Notes: generated by a model not told the origin, from the letters alone. Positions 18,106 through 29,637 are shown, counted from the first letter of the stretch. The stretch is DNA of 64,000 bases from Faecalibacterium sp. I3-3-89 (GCF_023347275.1 NZ_CP094468.1:930001-994000), one strand, 5' to 3'. Numbers and translations are program-made.

Positions 18106-19488
18106 TCAAGCTTCGTCCCCTTTTTCTCCCAGCTCTTTCAGGAAGGGCAGGAGGAAGGGCATCGAGATGCAGAAGGTGAGGGCGTCGGCGATGGGCTGGC
18201 ACAGCTCGATGCCGGGCAGGCCCCAGATGCGGGGCAGGGTAAGGATGAGGGGGATGAAGCAGATGCCCTGACGGCAGCAGGCGAGGAAGGTGGCCCGGCC
18301 CGATTTGCCGATGGACTGGAACATCATGTTGGTGACGATGATGACAGGCTGTAAGAACATGGCGATGCACTGATACCGCAGAGCGGGCAGGGCCACGGCG
18401 GTGACAGCGGGGTCATCGCGGAAGAGGCGGATGAGAGGCTCGGCATTGAACCAGCAGAGGATGTTCAGCACCGTGACGAAGCAGAAGGCCGTCGAGATGG
18501 TGAAGATGGCCGCCTGCCGCACCCGGGCGAAGCGGCGTGCGCCGTAGTTGAACGCCGCCACAGGCTGCAGGCCCTGCCCGACGCCGATGGCCACCGACAG
18601 CAGGAACTGGAAGATGCGGGACACGATGCTCATGCCGGCCACGGCGGCGTCGCCGTAGCTGCGGGCTGCGACGTTCAGCAGCATACTGCCGATGCTGTTC
18701 AGGCCCTGACGGCCAAAGCTGGGTGCACCGTTGAAGAAGATGAGGCCGAAGTCCCGGGCGCTGCGGGTGACTTTCGTGATGCGGAACTGGCTCACCGTCC
18801 TGCCCCGCAGGAACATAGACAGCAGGATACAGAAGCCGATGCTCTGGCTCAGAGCGGTGGCGACACCCGCGCCGCCGGTGCCCATGCCGAAGCCGAAGAT
18901 AAAGATGGGGTCCAGCAGGATGTTGAGCACGCCGCCGGTGACAAGGCCGATCATGGCGAAGCTGGCCTTGCCCTCGTAGCGCAGGATGTTGTTCATCACA
19001 AGGCTGGACATCATGAGGGGCGCAGCGATGAGGATGGGCCGCGCATAGGCGCAGGCGTGGGGCAGGATGGTGTCGGTGCTGCCCAGCAGCATCATGAAGC
19101 CGGGCAGGTTGGAAAGGCCGACCCCCGCCAGCACGATGCCGAAGACCAGTGCCGTGAAGAAGCTGGTGGAGGCGAACTTGGTGGCGGCGTGGGTGTCCTG
19201 ATTGCCGAGGCTGCGGCTGATGATTCCGCCTGCGCCATGGCCTAGCATGAAGCCGAGGGCCTGAATGATGGCCATGAGGCTGGACACGACGCCCACCGCG
19301 CCCGACGCGCTGGTGGACAGCTGGCCCACAAAGAAGGTGTCGGCCAGATTGTAGATGCTGGTGATGAGCATACTCAGGATGGTGGGCGCGGCGAGGCCGA
19401 GGATGAGCTTCGGCACAGGGGTCTTGGTCATCTTCTCGAACTGGAGCGCACTGCGCGCGGTCTCATCGGCTTGGGACGGGGAATGCAT
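18106..19488 (-). CDS. MATE-family efflux transporter
   Basis: A 460-residue multidrug/toxin extrusion antiporter with about twelve helices in two MatE repeats (PKLILGLAAPTILSMLITSIYNLADTFFVGQL at the start; a second set near residue 240). It probably exports cationic compounds or metabolites using Na+ or H+. The substrate is unknown. The ATG is preceded by CGAGGTATCC. It has its own promoter at 19521-19549. Confidence 0.9.
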   Translation of the reverse strand: MHSPSQADETARSALQFEKMTKTPVPKLILGLAAPTILSMLITSIYNLADTFFVGQLSTSASGAVGVVSSLMAIIQALGFMLGHGAGGIISRSLGNQDTHAATKFASTSFFTALVFGIVLAGVGLSNLPGFMMLLGSTDTILPHACAYARPILIAAPLMMSSLVMNNILRYEGKASFAMIGLVTGGVLNILLDPIFIFGFGMGTGGAGVATALSQSIGFCILLSMFLRGRTVSQFRITKVTRSARDFGLIFFNGAPSFGRQGLNSIGSMLLNVAARSYGDAAVAGMSIVSRIFQFLLSVAIGVGQGLQPVAAFNYGARRFARVRQAAIFTISTAFCFVTVLNILCWFNAEPLIRLFRDDPAVTAVALPALRYQCIAMFLQPVIIVTNMMFQSIGKSGRATFLACCRQGICFIPLILTLPRIWGLPGIELCQPIADALTFCISMPFLLPFLKELGEKGDEA

Positions 19489-19520
19489 GGGCTGGATACC
19501 TCGCTTTCATAATTAAAATA

Positions 19521-19549
19521 AGTATAACGCAGATCCTGCAAAATGTCGA
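19521..19549 (-). promoter_or_regulatory. Promoter of the MATE gene
   Basis: On the minus strand TCGACA (19549-19544), 17 nt, TATACT (19526-19521), about 33 nt before the start codon. Confidence 0.65.
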
Positions 19550-19657
19550 GGTCTGGGAGTTTGGGGCTGACGGCTCCAAAAAGTTAGGGCATTGAGCGCA
19601 AAAGCAGGAAAAAATGGAATGTCTTTTAGCACATTTGACAAAGAAAGGTCGAATTGC

Positions 19658-19686
19658 TTGTGGGAAATCACGTCAAGTGGTATAAT
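19658..19686 (+). promoter_or_regulatory. Promoter of the ricin-domain gene
   Basis: TTGTGG (19658-19663), 17 nt, consensus TATAAT (19681-19686). A perfect TTGACA at 19635 is too far away (40 nt) to pair with it. Confidence 0.55.
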
Positions 19687-19775
19687 TTGGTACATGAGAG
19701 AAAAACGCTGCGAGAAAAAACAGCGCTGAGAAGAGCTTTGAGGGAACAGTTCCTCAGAACACGGAGGGAAAATTT

Positions 19776-20594
19776 ATGAAATCTGTGGCACAGACCGTTA
19801 TCGAAGCAGACCGCTTCTACACCATCGCCGCCAAGACCGGCAGCGTCATTCAGGCTGTGGAGAACGCCAAGGATGGCGGCAGCATCCGTCTGGGCAAGTA
19901 CGGGCACGCGCCCGAGCAGGAGTGGGCCTTCGTCCGGGAGGGCGATGGCGTCTACCGCATCCGCAACCGCGCCTCCGGCAAGCTCATCGACCTGATGATG
20001 ACCGGCACCGCCAACGGCACATGGCTGCACCTGTGGGAGGACGTGGGCGGCACGTCCCAGATGTGGAAGGTGGAGCCGACCCCGGCGGGCACCGTCCGTC
20101 TGCGCTCCATGTGGGCCGCAGGCAAGTGCATCGACACCGTGGGCATGGGCACCGCCGATGGCGCTGTCCTCCAGATCTGGCAGGAGACGGCTGGTGAGGA
20201 CCAGCTGTGGACCATCTCGGAGGTAAAGGACCGTGCAAAGCACGCTCCCAAGGCCGAGGACAAGCCCGCTGAGGCCAAGGCTGAGGCCGCTGTCCCCGCC
20301 GCCGCAAAGACCGAGGAAAAGGCCGCACCCGCAGCGAAGAAGCCCGCCGCCAAGAAGGCAGCCCCCAAGGCTGAGCCGAAGACCGAAAAGAAGCCTGCGG
20401 CCAAGAAGTCCGCTGCCAAGGCCGCTGAAAAGGTTGCCGAGGTCAAGGCAGAGACTGCCCCCGCCAAGGCTGAGGAGAAGCCCGCCGAGGCCGCTCCGGC
20501 TGCAAAGGCCGCTGCCCCTGCCGCCAAGGCGCCCGCCGCAAAGCCTGCCCGCAAGACCGCCGCACGGAAGAAGTGCACCAAGGCCAGCAAGTAA
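19776..20594 (+). CDS. Ricin-type lectin domain fused to histone-H1-like Ala/Lys/Pro tail
   Basis: A 272-residue protein in two parts. Residues about 10-150 look like a ricin-B/beta-trefoil domain, with three QxW-type repeats: DGGSIRLGKYG..EQEWAF, ANGTWLHLWEDVGGTSQMW and ADGAVLQIWQETAGEDQLW. From about 153 to the end the chain is almost only A, K, P, E and T in patterns such as AAKKPAAKKAAPKAEPK, like eukaryotic H1 tails and bacterial AlgP/Hc1-type DNA-binding tails. No signal peptide is visible, so it is probably cytosolic. The tail should bind nucleic acid; the lectin part may bind a sugar or be only a scaffold. The ATG follows GGAGGG. Monocistronic. Confidence 0.75.
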   Translation: MKSVAQTVIEADRFYTIAAKTGSVIQAVENAKDGGSIRLGKYGHAPEQEWAFVREGDGVYRIRNRASGKLIDLMMTGTANGTWLHLWEDVGGTSQMWKVEPTPAGTVRLRSMWAAGKCIDTVGMGTADGAVLQIWQETAGEDQLWTISEVKDRAKHAPKAEDKPAEAKAEAAVPAAAKTEEKAAPAAKKPAAKKAAPKAEPKTEKKPAAKKSAAKAAEKVAEVKAETAPAKAEEKPAEAAPAAKAAAPAAKAPAAKPARKTAARKKCTKASK

Positions 20595-20616
20595 GTAAGA
20601 GTTACATATTAGAAAC

Positions 20617-20652
20617 AAAAGCCTCCGATTTTCGCAGAAAATCGGAGGCTTT
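20617..20652. terminator. Bidirectional terminator between the ricin-domain gene and pyrG
   Basis: AAAAGCCTCCGATTTTC pairs with AAAATCGGAGGCTTTT around a four-base loop. A-run and T-run on both sides serve both converging genes. Confidence 0.9.
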
Positions 20653-20663
20653 TGTTATCTGTT

Positions 20664-22283
20664 TCAGTGCCCCATCTTCTCCTTCTTGGCCTTCAGCGCG
20701 GCGGCGATGAAGCCCTTGAACAGGGGGTGTGCGCGGTTGGGGCGGCTCTTGAACTCGGGGTGGAACTGTGCGCCGAGGTGGAAATCGCGGCCCGGCAGCT
20801 CAACGGTCTCCACGAGGCGGCCGTCAGGGCTGGTGCCCGAGATGACAAGACCGGCATCCTGCATCTCCTGACGGTATTCGTTGTTGAACTCGTAGCGGTG
20901 GCGGTGGCGCTCCCAGATCTCGCTCTGGCCGTAGCACTCGGCCATCTTGGTGCCGGGCAGGACGGCGCAGGGGTACTTGCCCAGACGCATGGTGCCGCCC
21001 TTGGGGATGTTGCCCTGCTGGTCGGCCATCAGGTCGATGACGTTGTGATGGCCCTCCGGGGTGAACTCACTGGAATTGGCGTCGGCGTAGCCCAGAACGT
21101 GGCGGGCGAACTCCATCACCATGATCTGCATACCGAGGCAGATGCCGAAGTAGGGGACATGGTTCTCACGGGCATACTGTGCGGCCTGGATCATACCCTC
21201 GATGCCGCGGTCGCCGAAGCCGCCGGGCACGATGATGCCGTCCACGTCCGCAAAAGCCTCCCGGCAGGCGGCCTGATCGGGCAGGTCCTCGCTCTCGACC
21301 CACTTGATCTCCACCTGACTGTCGTTCTCAAAGCCGGCGTGATAGAGGCTCTCCATGACCGACAGATAGGCATCGTGCAGCTTGACGTACTTGCCCACGA
21401 GGGCGATGGTGCAGGTCTTGGTGCGGGTGGCGATCCGGGACAGCATCTCCTTCCACTCGGTGAGGTCGGCGGGGGGGACATCGAGGTGGAGCTGCCTGAC
21501 CACCACATCGTCCAAGCCGCCGGTGTGGAGCATCAGCGGGCACTGGTAGAGGCTGGGCATGGTCAGGTTCTCGATGACGCACTCGGGCTTGACGTTGCAG
21601 AAGGTGCTGATCTTCCGGCGGATGTCGCTGCCCACGTTGCCGTCGGCGCGGAGGATGATGATGTCGGGGCTGACGCCCATGCCCTGCAGCTCCTTGACGG
21701 AGTGCTGTGCGGGCTTGGACTTGTACTCGTCCGAACCGGAGATGTAGGGCACGAGGACGACATGGATGAAGCAGCAGTTCTCCTTGCCCTGCTCGAGACC
21801 CACCTGACGGATGGCCTCAAGGAAGGGCTGGCTCTCGATGTCGCCGGTGGTGCCGCCGATCTCAGTGATGACCACATCAGCCTCGGTGGAAGAGGCCAGA
21901 TTGTAGATGTAGCTCTTGATCTCGTTGGTGATGTGGGGGATGATCTGGACGGTCTGGCCGAGATAAGCGCCCTGACGCTCCTTGTTCAGCACGTTCCAGT
22001 ACACCTTGCCGGTGGTCAGGTTCGAGTACTTGTTCAGGTTCTCGTCGATGAAGCGTTCGTAATGGCCGAGGTCGAGGTCGGTCTCAGTGCCGTCGTCGGT
22101 GACGAAGACCTCGCCGTGCTGCAGGGGGCTCATGGTGCCCGGGTCCACGTTCACATAGGGGTCCAGCTTCTGGCTGGCTACCTTGAGGCCGCGGCACTTC
22201 AGCAGTCGGCCCAGAGAGGCGGCGGTGATGCCTTTGCCCAGACCGGAGACGACGCCGCCGGTCACGAAAATAAATTTTGCCAT
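20664..22283 (-). CDS. pyrG: CTP synthase
   Basis: A 539-residue enzyme that aminates UTP to CTP using glutamine. The N-terminal synthetase begins with [20 protein letters not shown]. The C-terminal class I glutaminase has nucleophile Cys in GICLGMQ and the HPEF triad end. Length is normal. The ATG follows GAGGAGAATACT. It is the last of four same-strand genes (GSIII, GSI, ANTAR regulator, pyrG) that all make or use glutamine. Confidence 0.97.
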   Translation of the reverse strand: MAKFIFVTGGVVSGLGKGITAASLGRLLKCRGLKVASQKLDPYVNVDPGTMSPLQHGEVFVTDDGTETDLDLGHYERFIDENLNKYSNLTTGKVYWNVLNKERQGAYLGQTVQIIPHITNEIKSYIYNLASSTEADVVITEIGGTTGDIESQPFLEAIRQVGLEQGKENCCFIHVVLVPYISGSDEYKSKPAQHSVKELQGMGVSPDIIILRADGNVGSDIRRKISTFCNVKPECVIENLTMPSLYQCPLMLHTGGLDDVVVRQLHLDVPPADLTEWKEMLSRIATRTKTCTIALVGKYVKLHDAYLSVMESLYHAGFENDSQVEIKWVESEDLPDQAACREAFADVDGIIVPGGFGDRGIEGMIQAAQYARENHVPYFGICLGMQIMVMEFARHVLGYADANSSEFTPEGHHNVIDLMADQQGNIPKGGTMRLGKYPCAVLPGTKMAECYGQSEIWERHRHRYEFNNEYRQEMQDAGLVISGTSPDGRLVETVELPGRDFHLGAQFHPEFKSRPNRAHPLFKGFIAAALKAKKEKMGH

Positions 22284-22364
22284 AGTATTCTCCTCTATTT
22301 ACAGATTACAGATGGTCTTGAAACATATGCTTTCCCGCTGTGGGGGCGCAGTGCTTCAAATATA

Positions 22365-22940
22365 TCACTGCGCGGGGTCGTAGGAGTCCAGGATCTCCTG
22401 CGCGACTTCGGTGCGGTCGCGCCGGGTGTCCATTGCCTTTTTTTCGATGCAGCGATGCGCCTCGGCCTCGGTCATGTGACCCAGCTCGATGAGGCAGCAC
22501 TTGGCGCGGCTGACCAGCCGCACCTGCGCCAGCTTTTCCTGCAGCCGCTGGTTCTCCTGACGCAGGAGCAGCAGGCGGTGGTTGCTGGCGGCGGCCATAT
22601 GGATGGCCTGTAGAAAAAAAGTGTTGGAGAAGGGCTTTGTCACCAGCAGCACCCCCTGCTCGCTCAGAGGGGTCAGAAGCTGCTCGGCGACAGCGGCTTT
22701 GGCCAGAAACACCACGCCCGCGTCGGTCTTTTCCACGGCGTCGGTGCACAGCTCATGGCCGAACTCATCCGGCAGAGGCGCGTTGACCACGATCAGTTCG
22801 AAGTCGGATTCCAGCATCCGCCGCCTCGCCTCCGCCGCGCTGGGCACGATGAGGGGCCGCGCATAGCCCAGCTCAGTCAGGCGTGCGGAGATATATTCGT
22901 TCGAGCTTGCGCCTGCGCTTACGATCAGGGCACGTCCCAT
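22365..22940 (-). CDS. ANTAR-domain response regulator
   Basis: A 191-residue protein with a receiver-like N-terminal domain (GRALIVSAGASSNEYISARL, DFELIVVNAPLPDEFG). A coiled linker follows (LRQENQRLQEKLAQVRLVSRAKCCL) and then a C-terminal ANTAR RNA-binding domain (EAEAHRCIEKKAMDTRRDR). ANTAR proteins act by antitermination on paired RNA hairpins. The phosphoacceptor position reads NAPLPDE instead of the usual D-x-x-L-P, so classical phosphorylation is doubtful. The start at 22940 (ATG) is preferred over GTG 22949 because AGGAG lies 8 nt upstream of it. It sits 31 nt behind the GSI gene, as in other Clostridia where it controls nitrogen genes. Confidence 0.85.
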   Translation of the reverse strand: MGRALIVSAGASSNEYISARLTELGYARPLIVPSAAEARRRMLESDFELIVVNAPLPDEFGHELCTDAVEKTDAGVVFLAKAAVAEQLLTPLSEQGVLLVTKPFSNTFFLQAIHMAAASNHRLLLLRQENQRLQEKLAQVRLVSRAKCCLIELGHMTEAEAHRCIEKKAMDTRRDRTEVAQEILDSYDPAQ

Positions 22941-22971
22941 ACGGCTCACTCCTTTCTCATGTCATGCTGTC

Positions 22972-24291
22972 TCAGATGGCATTGAAGTAGTGGACGCGCT
23001 CGTATTCGATCGGGTCGGCGGCGCTCTTCAGCGCCTCGCACCGGCGCAGGGCCTCGGCGTAGTAGCGCCGACTCAGCTCGTCGGGCAGGAACTTGTGCAG
23101 GAACTCGCTGCCCTTGGCCACCTCCACGGCCTCTTCCAGCGAGGCGGGCAGGGTCTCGAGGCCGAGGCCGACGGCCTCGGCCGGGATAAAGAGGTTGCGG
23201 TTGACAGGGGCAGACAGCTGCATCCGGTTCTCGATGCCATCGAGGCCTGCCGCCAGCACGAGGCCGATGGCGAGGTAGGGGTTGCAGGCCGGGTCGGGGC
23301 TGCGCAGCTCCATCCGGCAGTTGTTGCCCCTCACCTGCGGGATGCGGATGAGCTGGCTGCGGTTCTGGCGGCTCCAGCTCACATAGCGGGGGGCTTCGTC
23401 ACAGCCGAAGCGGAGGTAGCTGTTGGGCAGGGGGTTGGTGAAGGCCGTCAGCTCCCGGCTGTGGCGGAGGATGCCCGCCATGAAGCTGCCGGGGATGCTG
23501 TCGGGGGCGATGTCGCCCTCAAAGAGGTTCCTGCCATCCATGGACAGCGAGAAGTTGATGTGGAGTCCGCTGCCGGCCTGATCGGGCAGGGGCTTGGGCA
23601 GGAAGCTGGAGTGGAAGCCGTTGCTGGCGGCCACGGCCCGGACGATCTGCTTGAACAGGAAGATATTGTCGGCAGTCCGCAGGGGGCCTGCGTAGTGGAA
23701 ATCGATCTCGTTCTGGCCGTGGCCGTTCTCGTGGTGGCTGTGCTGGGGCGCAAGGCCCATCTGCTCCATGGTCAGGCAGATGTCCCGGCGCAGGTTCTCG
23801 CCTGCATCCAGCGGGGCCACATCGAAATAGCCGCCTGCGTCGATGGGGATGCGGGTGGGACGGCCATGGTCGTCGTTCTCGAAGAGATAGAACTCGCACT
23901 CGGTGCCTACATTGCAGCTCAGGCCCAGATTTCGGAACCGGCGGTTGATGTCCCGCAGGAAGCCGCGGCAGTTGCCGCCGAAGGGGGCGTTGTCCGGCTT
24001 TTCCACGTCGCAGAAGAACTGCATCACCCGCCCCTCGGCGGTGCGCCAGGGCAGGATGGTCGTGGTGGACAGGTCGGGCCGGAGGACAAGGTCGCTCTCC
24101 TCCACATGCATGAAGCCCGCAATGGAGCTGCCGTCGAAGCAGACGCCCTCTTCCAGCGCCTTGGGCAGGTCGCTGGCCAGCACGGCGATGTTCTTCTGAA
24201 CGCCAAAGATGTCACAGAACGCGAAGCGGACAAATTTTACGTTATTGTCCTCGACGAAATCGAGGATGTCCTGCTGTGTCGTATAGCTCAT
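22972..24291 (-). CDS. glnA: Glutamine synthetase, type I
   Basis: A 439-residue enzyme that makes glutamine from glutamate, ammonia and ATP. The N-terminal beta-grasp domain with the D50-loop region (FDGSSIAGFMHVEESD) leads into the catalytic domain with NGHGQNEIDF, ATP-site residues KPLPDQAGSGLHINFS and NSYLRFGCDEAPRYVSWSR. Length fits the short GSI-alpha form, which is not adenylylated. It lies between GSIII and the ANTAR regulator. A hairpin in the leader (24325-24350 region) may bear on its control. Confidence 0.95.
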   Translation of the reverse strand: MSYTTQQDILDFVEDNNVKFVRFAFCDIFGVQKNIAVLASDLPKALEEGVCFDGSSIAGFMHVEESDLVLRPDLSTTTILPWRTAEGRVMQFFCDVEKPDNAPFGGNCRGFLRDINRRFRNLGLSCNVGTECEFYLFENDDHGRPTRIPIDAGGYFDVAPLDAGENLRRDICLTMEQMGLAPQHSHHENGHGQNEIDFHYAGPLRTADNIFLFKQIVRAVAASNGFHSSFLPKPLPDQAGSGLHINFSLSMDGRNLFEGDIAPDSIPGSFMAGILRHSRELTAFTNPLPNSYLRFGCDEAPRYVSWSRQNRSQLIRIPQVRGNNCRMELRSPDPACNPYLAIGLVLAAGLDGIENRMQLSAPVNRNLFIPAEAVGLGLETLPASLEEAVEVAKGSEFLHKFLPDELSRRYYAEALRRCEALKSAADPIEYERVHYFNAI

Positions 24292-24433
24292 AGTGTGTCC
24301 TCTTAAAAAACGCCCAAAGGCCTGCCCCCATACAGGAGCAGGTCTTCAGGCTGGTGTAAGAAATAGGAAAAGGAGAATGGCTTAGAGAAGCGCCTCAGCC
24401 CAAGGTGCTTTATTCTGCGCTGATGCGAGAAGC

Positions 24434-26521
<2,088 letters not shown>

Positions 26522-26572
26522 AAATTCCTACTCCTTACTTGAACAAAATGCTTCAGCTTGCCGTGGATTTTT

Positions 26573-26652
26573 GCGCGGAGAGGGGAGACCCCTGCCCGCG
26601 AAATATTTGGTTAAACGAAACGACGCTGCGAGTCAGGAGGTGACTCACAGCG
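26573..26652 (-). promoter_or_regulatory. GSIII leader with two hairpins
   Basis: In the minus-strand mRNA a first hairpin, complement of 26624-26652, is a 12-bp stem with one mismatch and a CCUCC loop. A second, complement of 26573-26600, has CGCGG/CCGCG enclosing GGGG-UCU-CCCC. The first loop could pair with the GGAG of the ribosome-binding site, which would be inhibitory. That is inference. The loops are not the six-base loops expected of an ANTAR target. Confidence 0.55.
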
Positions 26653-26672
26653 CCGTTGCTGTCTATGCGTTG

Positions 26673-26701
26673 ATTATAGCCGAAGAGGCCGAAAAAGGCA
26701 A
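26673..26701 (-). promoter_or_regulatory. Promoter of the GSIII gene
   Basis: On the minus strand TTGCCT (26701-26696), 17 nt, perfect TATAAT (26678-26673). Confidence 0.75.
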
Positions 26702-26783
26702 TAGACAGATTTGACGATTCTGCACAAACCGACTCTCGAAATTTTGGAGTTTTGCGCGGAGGGTATGACTATTGCAAAGGGAA

Positions 26784-26915
26784 AACCTCTCAGTCTGCTT
26801 CGCAGACAGCTCCCCTACCGAGGGGAGCCTCTGGCGAAGAGGGAAAGTTTTCCGGTATGCCAAAGCCTCCCCTCGATAGGGGAGGTGGCACGCCGTCAGG
26901 CGTGACGGAGAGGTT
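26784..26915 (+). repeat. Family A repeat, copy A3
   Basis: A full-length copy nearly identical to A1, AACCTCTCAGTCTGCTTCGC to GACGGAGAGGTT, with inner GGCACGCCGTCAGGCGTG palindrome. Its right end overlaps the TAA stop codon of the minus-strand methyltransferase gene (26914-26916). Confidence 0.9.
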
Positions 26916-28143
26916 AAATCACTTGGAATAAGAAAAACTTCAGATAATTCGTCTCCGGCACGCCCCAGAGGATGGGGTGGTCGGGGGCCTGCTGGCGGAC
27001 TTCGATCTGGCGCAGCTGGCGGTGGGCGTCCTTGGCGGCGGAGCGGAGCATCTTGATGAACAGCTCCTCGGTGGCGAAGTGGGAGCAGCTGGCCGTAGCG
27101 AGGTAGCCGCCCCGGGGCAGGAGCTTCATGGCCCGGTAGTTGATCTCCTTGTAGCCGCGCATGGCGTTTTCCACGGTGCGGCGTGCCTTGGTGAAGGCAG
27201 GCGGGTCGAGGATGATGAAGTCGTAGGGGTGGCCCTCCTTCTCGAGGCGGGGCAGAAGCTCGAAGGTGTCCTCGCAGAGGAAGTCCATGTTGGTCAGGCC
27301 GTTGCGCGCGGCGTTCCGCTGGGCCATGGCGATGGCGTCGGCGCTGATGTCTGCCGCCGTGACCCGGGCTGCGCCGCCGCTGGCGGCGTTGAGGGCGAAG
27401 CTGCCGGTGTGGGTGAAGCAGTCCAGCACGGTGTGTCCGGCGGCGAGGCGTGCCACGGCCCGGCGGTTGTACTTCTGGTCGAGGAAGAAACCGGTCTTCT
27501 GGCCGTTCTCGAAATCGACGTGGTAGTAGACGCCGTTCTCGCAGATCTCGGTCTGGGTGGAGGCGGGGTGCGTCTCACCCGGCAGCTCGAACCAGCCCTT
27601 GTTCTGCCCGAGGCCCTCCTTGGCGCGCAGAGCCTCGTCGTTCCGCTCGTAGATGCCGTCGATGGTCTGGCCGTCGGCCCGCAGCACCTCGGCGAGGAGG
27701 GGGAAGAGGAGGGGCTTGAGCTTCTCCATCCCCACGCTGAGAGTCTGGGTGACGAGGATGTTGTTGAAGCGGTCTACGGTCAGGCCCGGGAACTGGTCGG
27801 CCTCACCAAAGATGACCCGGCAGGCCGAGAGGTCATCCGGCTCAAGGACGGTCTTACGGTAGGCCCACGCATACTCCACCCGACGCCGCCAGAAGCTGGC
27901 GTCGAAGGTATCGTTGGCGTTGCGGGAGATGAGACGAACGCGGATCTTGCTCTTGAGGGAGACGAAGCCGGTGCCGAGGTAGGCACCCTTGGTGCTCACC
28001 ACATCGGCGAGGGTGCCGTTCTCCGGCTCGCTCTCGGGGAAGGCGAGGATGTCGTTCTCGTACACCCACGGGTGTCCGCCCACAAGGCTGGCCTCGGCTT
28101 TTTTATTTACTTTATAAACGGGGTAGGTGCGGTCTGATTTCAT
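26914..28143 (-). CDS. Class I SAM-dependent rRNA methyltransferase (RlmI-like)
   Basis: A 409-residue protein. An N-terminal PUA-like RNA-binding domain (about 1-80, KKAEASLVGGHPWVYENDI) and a central linker lead to a Rossmann methyltransferase with DCFTHTGSFAL (SAM motif), SADAIAMAQRNAARNG and catalytic-site LDPPAFTK. Family members methylate cytosine 1962 of 23S rRNA at C5; the same reaction is likely here but not proven. The ATG follows AAGGAGCAATCAT. The stop codon lies in the end of repeat A3. Confidence 0.9.
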   Translation of the reverse strand: MKSDRTYPVYKVNKKAEASLVGGHPWVYENDILAFPESEPENGTLADVVSTKGAYLGTGFVSLKSKIRVRLISRNANDTFDASFWRRRVEYAWAYRKTVLEPDDLSACRVIFGEADQFPGLTVDRFNNILVTQTLSVGMEKLKPLLFPLLAEVLRADGQTIDGIYERNDEALRAKEGLGQNKGWFELPGETHPASTQTEICENGVYYHVDFENGQKTGFFLDQKYNRRAVARLAAGHTVLDCFTHTGSFALNAASGGAARVTAADISADAIAMAQRNAARNGLTNMDFLCEDTFELLPRLEKEGHPYDFIILDPPAFTKARRTVENAMRGYKEINYRAMKLLPRGGYLATASCSHFATEELFIKMLRSAAKDAHRQLRQIEVRQQAPDHPILWGVPETNYLKFFLFQVI

Positions 28144-28165
28144 ATGATTGCTCCTTGATGCTTTT

Positions 28166-28354
28166 TAAGGCTCTCCCTTTGGGAGAGCTGGCGCGAAGCG
28201 CCTGAGAGGGCAAGGATGCTGAAGGAAACGCACGGACGCTGTGACAGCATCGCTTTGACAAAGGAACTGCTTATCGCTGTGCGGAGACTCTGCCACAGGC
28301 GGCTTGCCCTCTCCGTCACCTTCGGTGACACCTCTCCCAAAGGGAGAGGCTTTT
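28166..28354 (+). repeat. Family B repeat, copy B3
   Basis: A 189-nt element AAGGCTCTCCCTTTGGGAGA to CAAAGGGAGAGGCTTTT, same orientation as B1, with GGCGCGAAGCGCC and GTCACCTTCGGTGAC hairpins inside. It lies between divergent genes, so promoters for both must lie in the short flanks. Confidence 0.88.
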
Positions 28355-28436
28355 GCACGCGGTCGGCTGCTTCTTTATAATACCATAAAAGTGTGCTAGA
28401 ATAAATACAAAAACCACCGAAAGGAAGGAAAACATC

Positions 28437-28925
28437 ATGGAGATCGAGCGCAAATGGATGGTGACGGGCTGGCCGGAGGGGCTGGCGATGGAGGAGGAGT
28501 TTGCCATGCGGCAGGGCTACATCAGCGTGCAGCCCACCGTCCGCATCCGGGAAGAGGCCCTCACCGGCGGAAAGACCAGCTATGTCCTCTGCTTCAAGTC
28601 GGGCGGCGGGCTGGCCCGGGAGGAGATCGAGCGGGACATCGACGAAGCACTCTTCCACGACCTTGAGACGAAGATCATTGCGAAGCCCCTCATCCCGAAG
28701 CTCCGCCGCAGCTACCGGCTGCCCGACGGCGCGGTGCTGGAGGTGAACCATGTGGATGAGGGCCAGCCCACGGAGTTCTGGTACGCCGAGGTGGAGTACC
28801 CCACCGTGGAGGCCGCCCGCAGCTGGCAGCCGGAGGCCGTGGGCCTTGCAGACTACCTCCGGGACGAAGTCACCGACCAGCCCGGCCAGAGCATGGGTGC
28901 CTACTGGGTGCAGACCCGGGGCTGA
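28437..28925 (+). CDS. CYTH-domain protein (inorganic polyphosphatase/thiamine triphosphatase type)
   Basis: A 162-residue single-domain protein beginning MEIERKW, the ExExK signature of CYTH tunnel enzymes that bind triphosphates with Mg2+ or Mn2+. Further paired charged strands follow: VRIREEAL, YVLCFKS, REEIERDI, KLRRSYRL, EVNHV, FWYAEVEY. These supply the alternate Arg/Lys/Glu tunnel lining. It probably hydrolyses tripolyphosphate or a related compound; class IV cyclase activity is less likely. The ATG follows GGAAGGAAAACATC. Confidence 0.88.
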   Translation: MEIERKWMVTGWPEGLAMEEEFAMRQGYISVQPTVRIREEALTGGKTSYVLCFKSGGGLAREEIERDIDEALFHDLETKIIAKPLIPKLRRSYRLPDGAVLEVNHVDEGQPTEFWYAEVEYPTVEAARSWQPEAVGLADYLRDEVTDQPGQSMGAYWVQTRG

Positions 28926-28980
28926 AGGGGCGGAAAATCGGCTTCTCTGGCGGAAAAAATCTGGAAAAGCCTTGGAACTT

Positions 28981-29637
28981 ATGGTATCATTGCTTCATCA
29001 CGCAGCTTGCGGCCCGGACGGCCCGCTGGGAAAGAAGGAAACAGACACGAAACGACCTAAACTCACGCTGGCAGTCCAGTACAATTCGCCGGTCATCCTT
29101 ACATTTTTCCTCCTCTCGCTGGGGGCACTGTTTCTGGGCCGGTACACCGGAGGCTGGACCACCACCCATCTGTTCAGCGTCTACCGCTCCTCGCTGAAAG
29201 ACCCGCTGTTCTATTTCCGGCTCTTCGGCCATGTGCTGGGGCACGGCAGCTGGGACCACTTTATCAACAATATGCTCCTGCTGCTGGTGGTCGGCCCGCC
29301 GATGGAGGAAAAGTACGGCAGTCTGCCGCTTCTGAAGGGCATCCTGCTCACGGCCCTCATCTCGGGCGTATTGCAGTGCCTTCTGTTCCCCCGCACGGCC
29401 CTGCTGGGGGCGTCGGGCATCGTCTTTATGCTCATCATGCTGGCGTCCCTGTCCGGCTTTTCGGGCGGCATCCCGGTGACCATGCTGCTGGTGGCGGCGC
29501 TCTATCTGGGCCAGCAGGTGTATGACATCATCTTTGTGCGGGACAACGTGGCCAACTTTATGCATATCGTCGGCGGCGTGTGCGGCACGGTGTTCGGCTA
29601 TGTCAATGCAGGCCCGCGCAGGCGGCGCAGGCATTGA
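28981..29637 (+). CDS. Rhomboid-family intramembrane serine protease
   Basis: About 218 residues with six likely transmembrane helices. HGSWDHFINNMLLLLVVG holds the conserved H and N of helix 2, LLGASGIVFMLIM the catalytic Ser in GASG, and FMHIVGGVCG the catalytic His. It cleaves transmembrane substrates within the bilayer; substrates are unknown. The start is uncertain. The ATG at 28981 is the only one in frame before the first helix, but the bases around it (TGGTATCAT) also look like an extended -10, and the best Shine-Dalgarno (AAGGAA, 29036) has no standard start codon after it. Confidence 0.8.
   Translation: MVSLLHHAACGPDGPLGKKETDTKRPKLTLAVQYNSPVILTFFLLSLGALFLGRYTGGWTTTHLFSVYRSSLKDPLFYFRLFGHVLGHGSWDHFINNMLLLLVVGPPMEEKYGSLPLLKGILLTALISGVLQCLLFPRTALLGASGIVFMLIMLASLSGFSGGIPVTMLLVAALYLGQQVYDIIFVRDNVANFMHIVGGVCGTVFGYVNAGPRRRRRH

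Noticed and set aside
28750..28980. Longer N-terminus of the rhomboid gene overlapping the CYTH gene
   Set aside because: The extra residues are the out-of-frame translation of the CYTH gene (Pro/Ser/Arg-rich) and have no rhomboid similarity.
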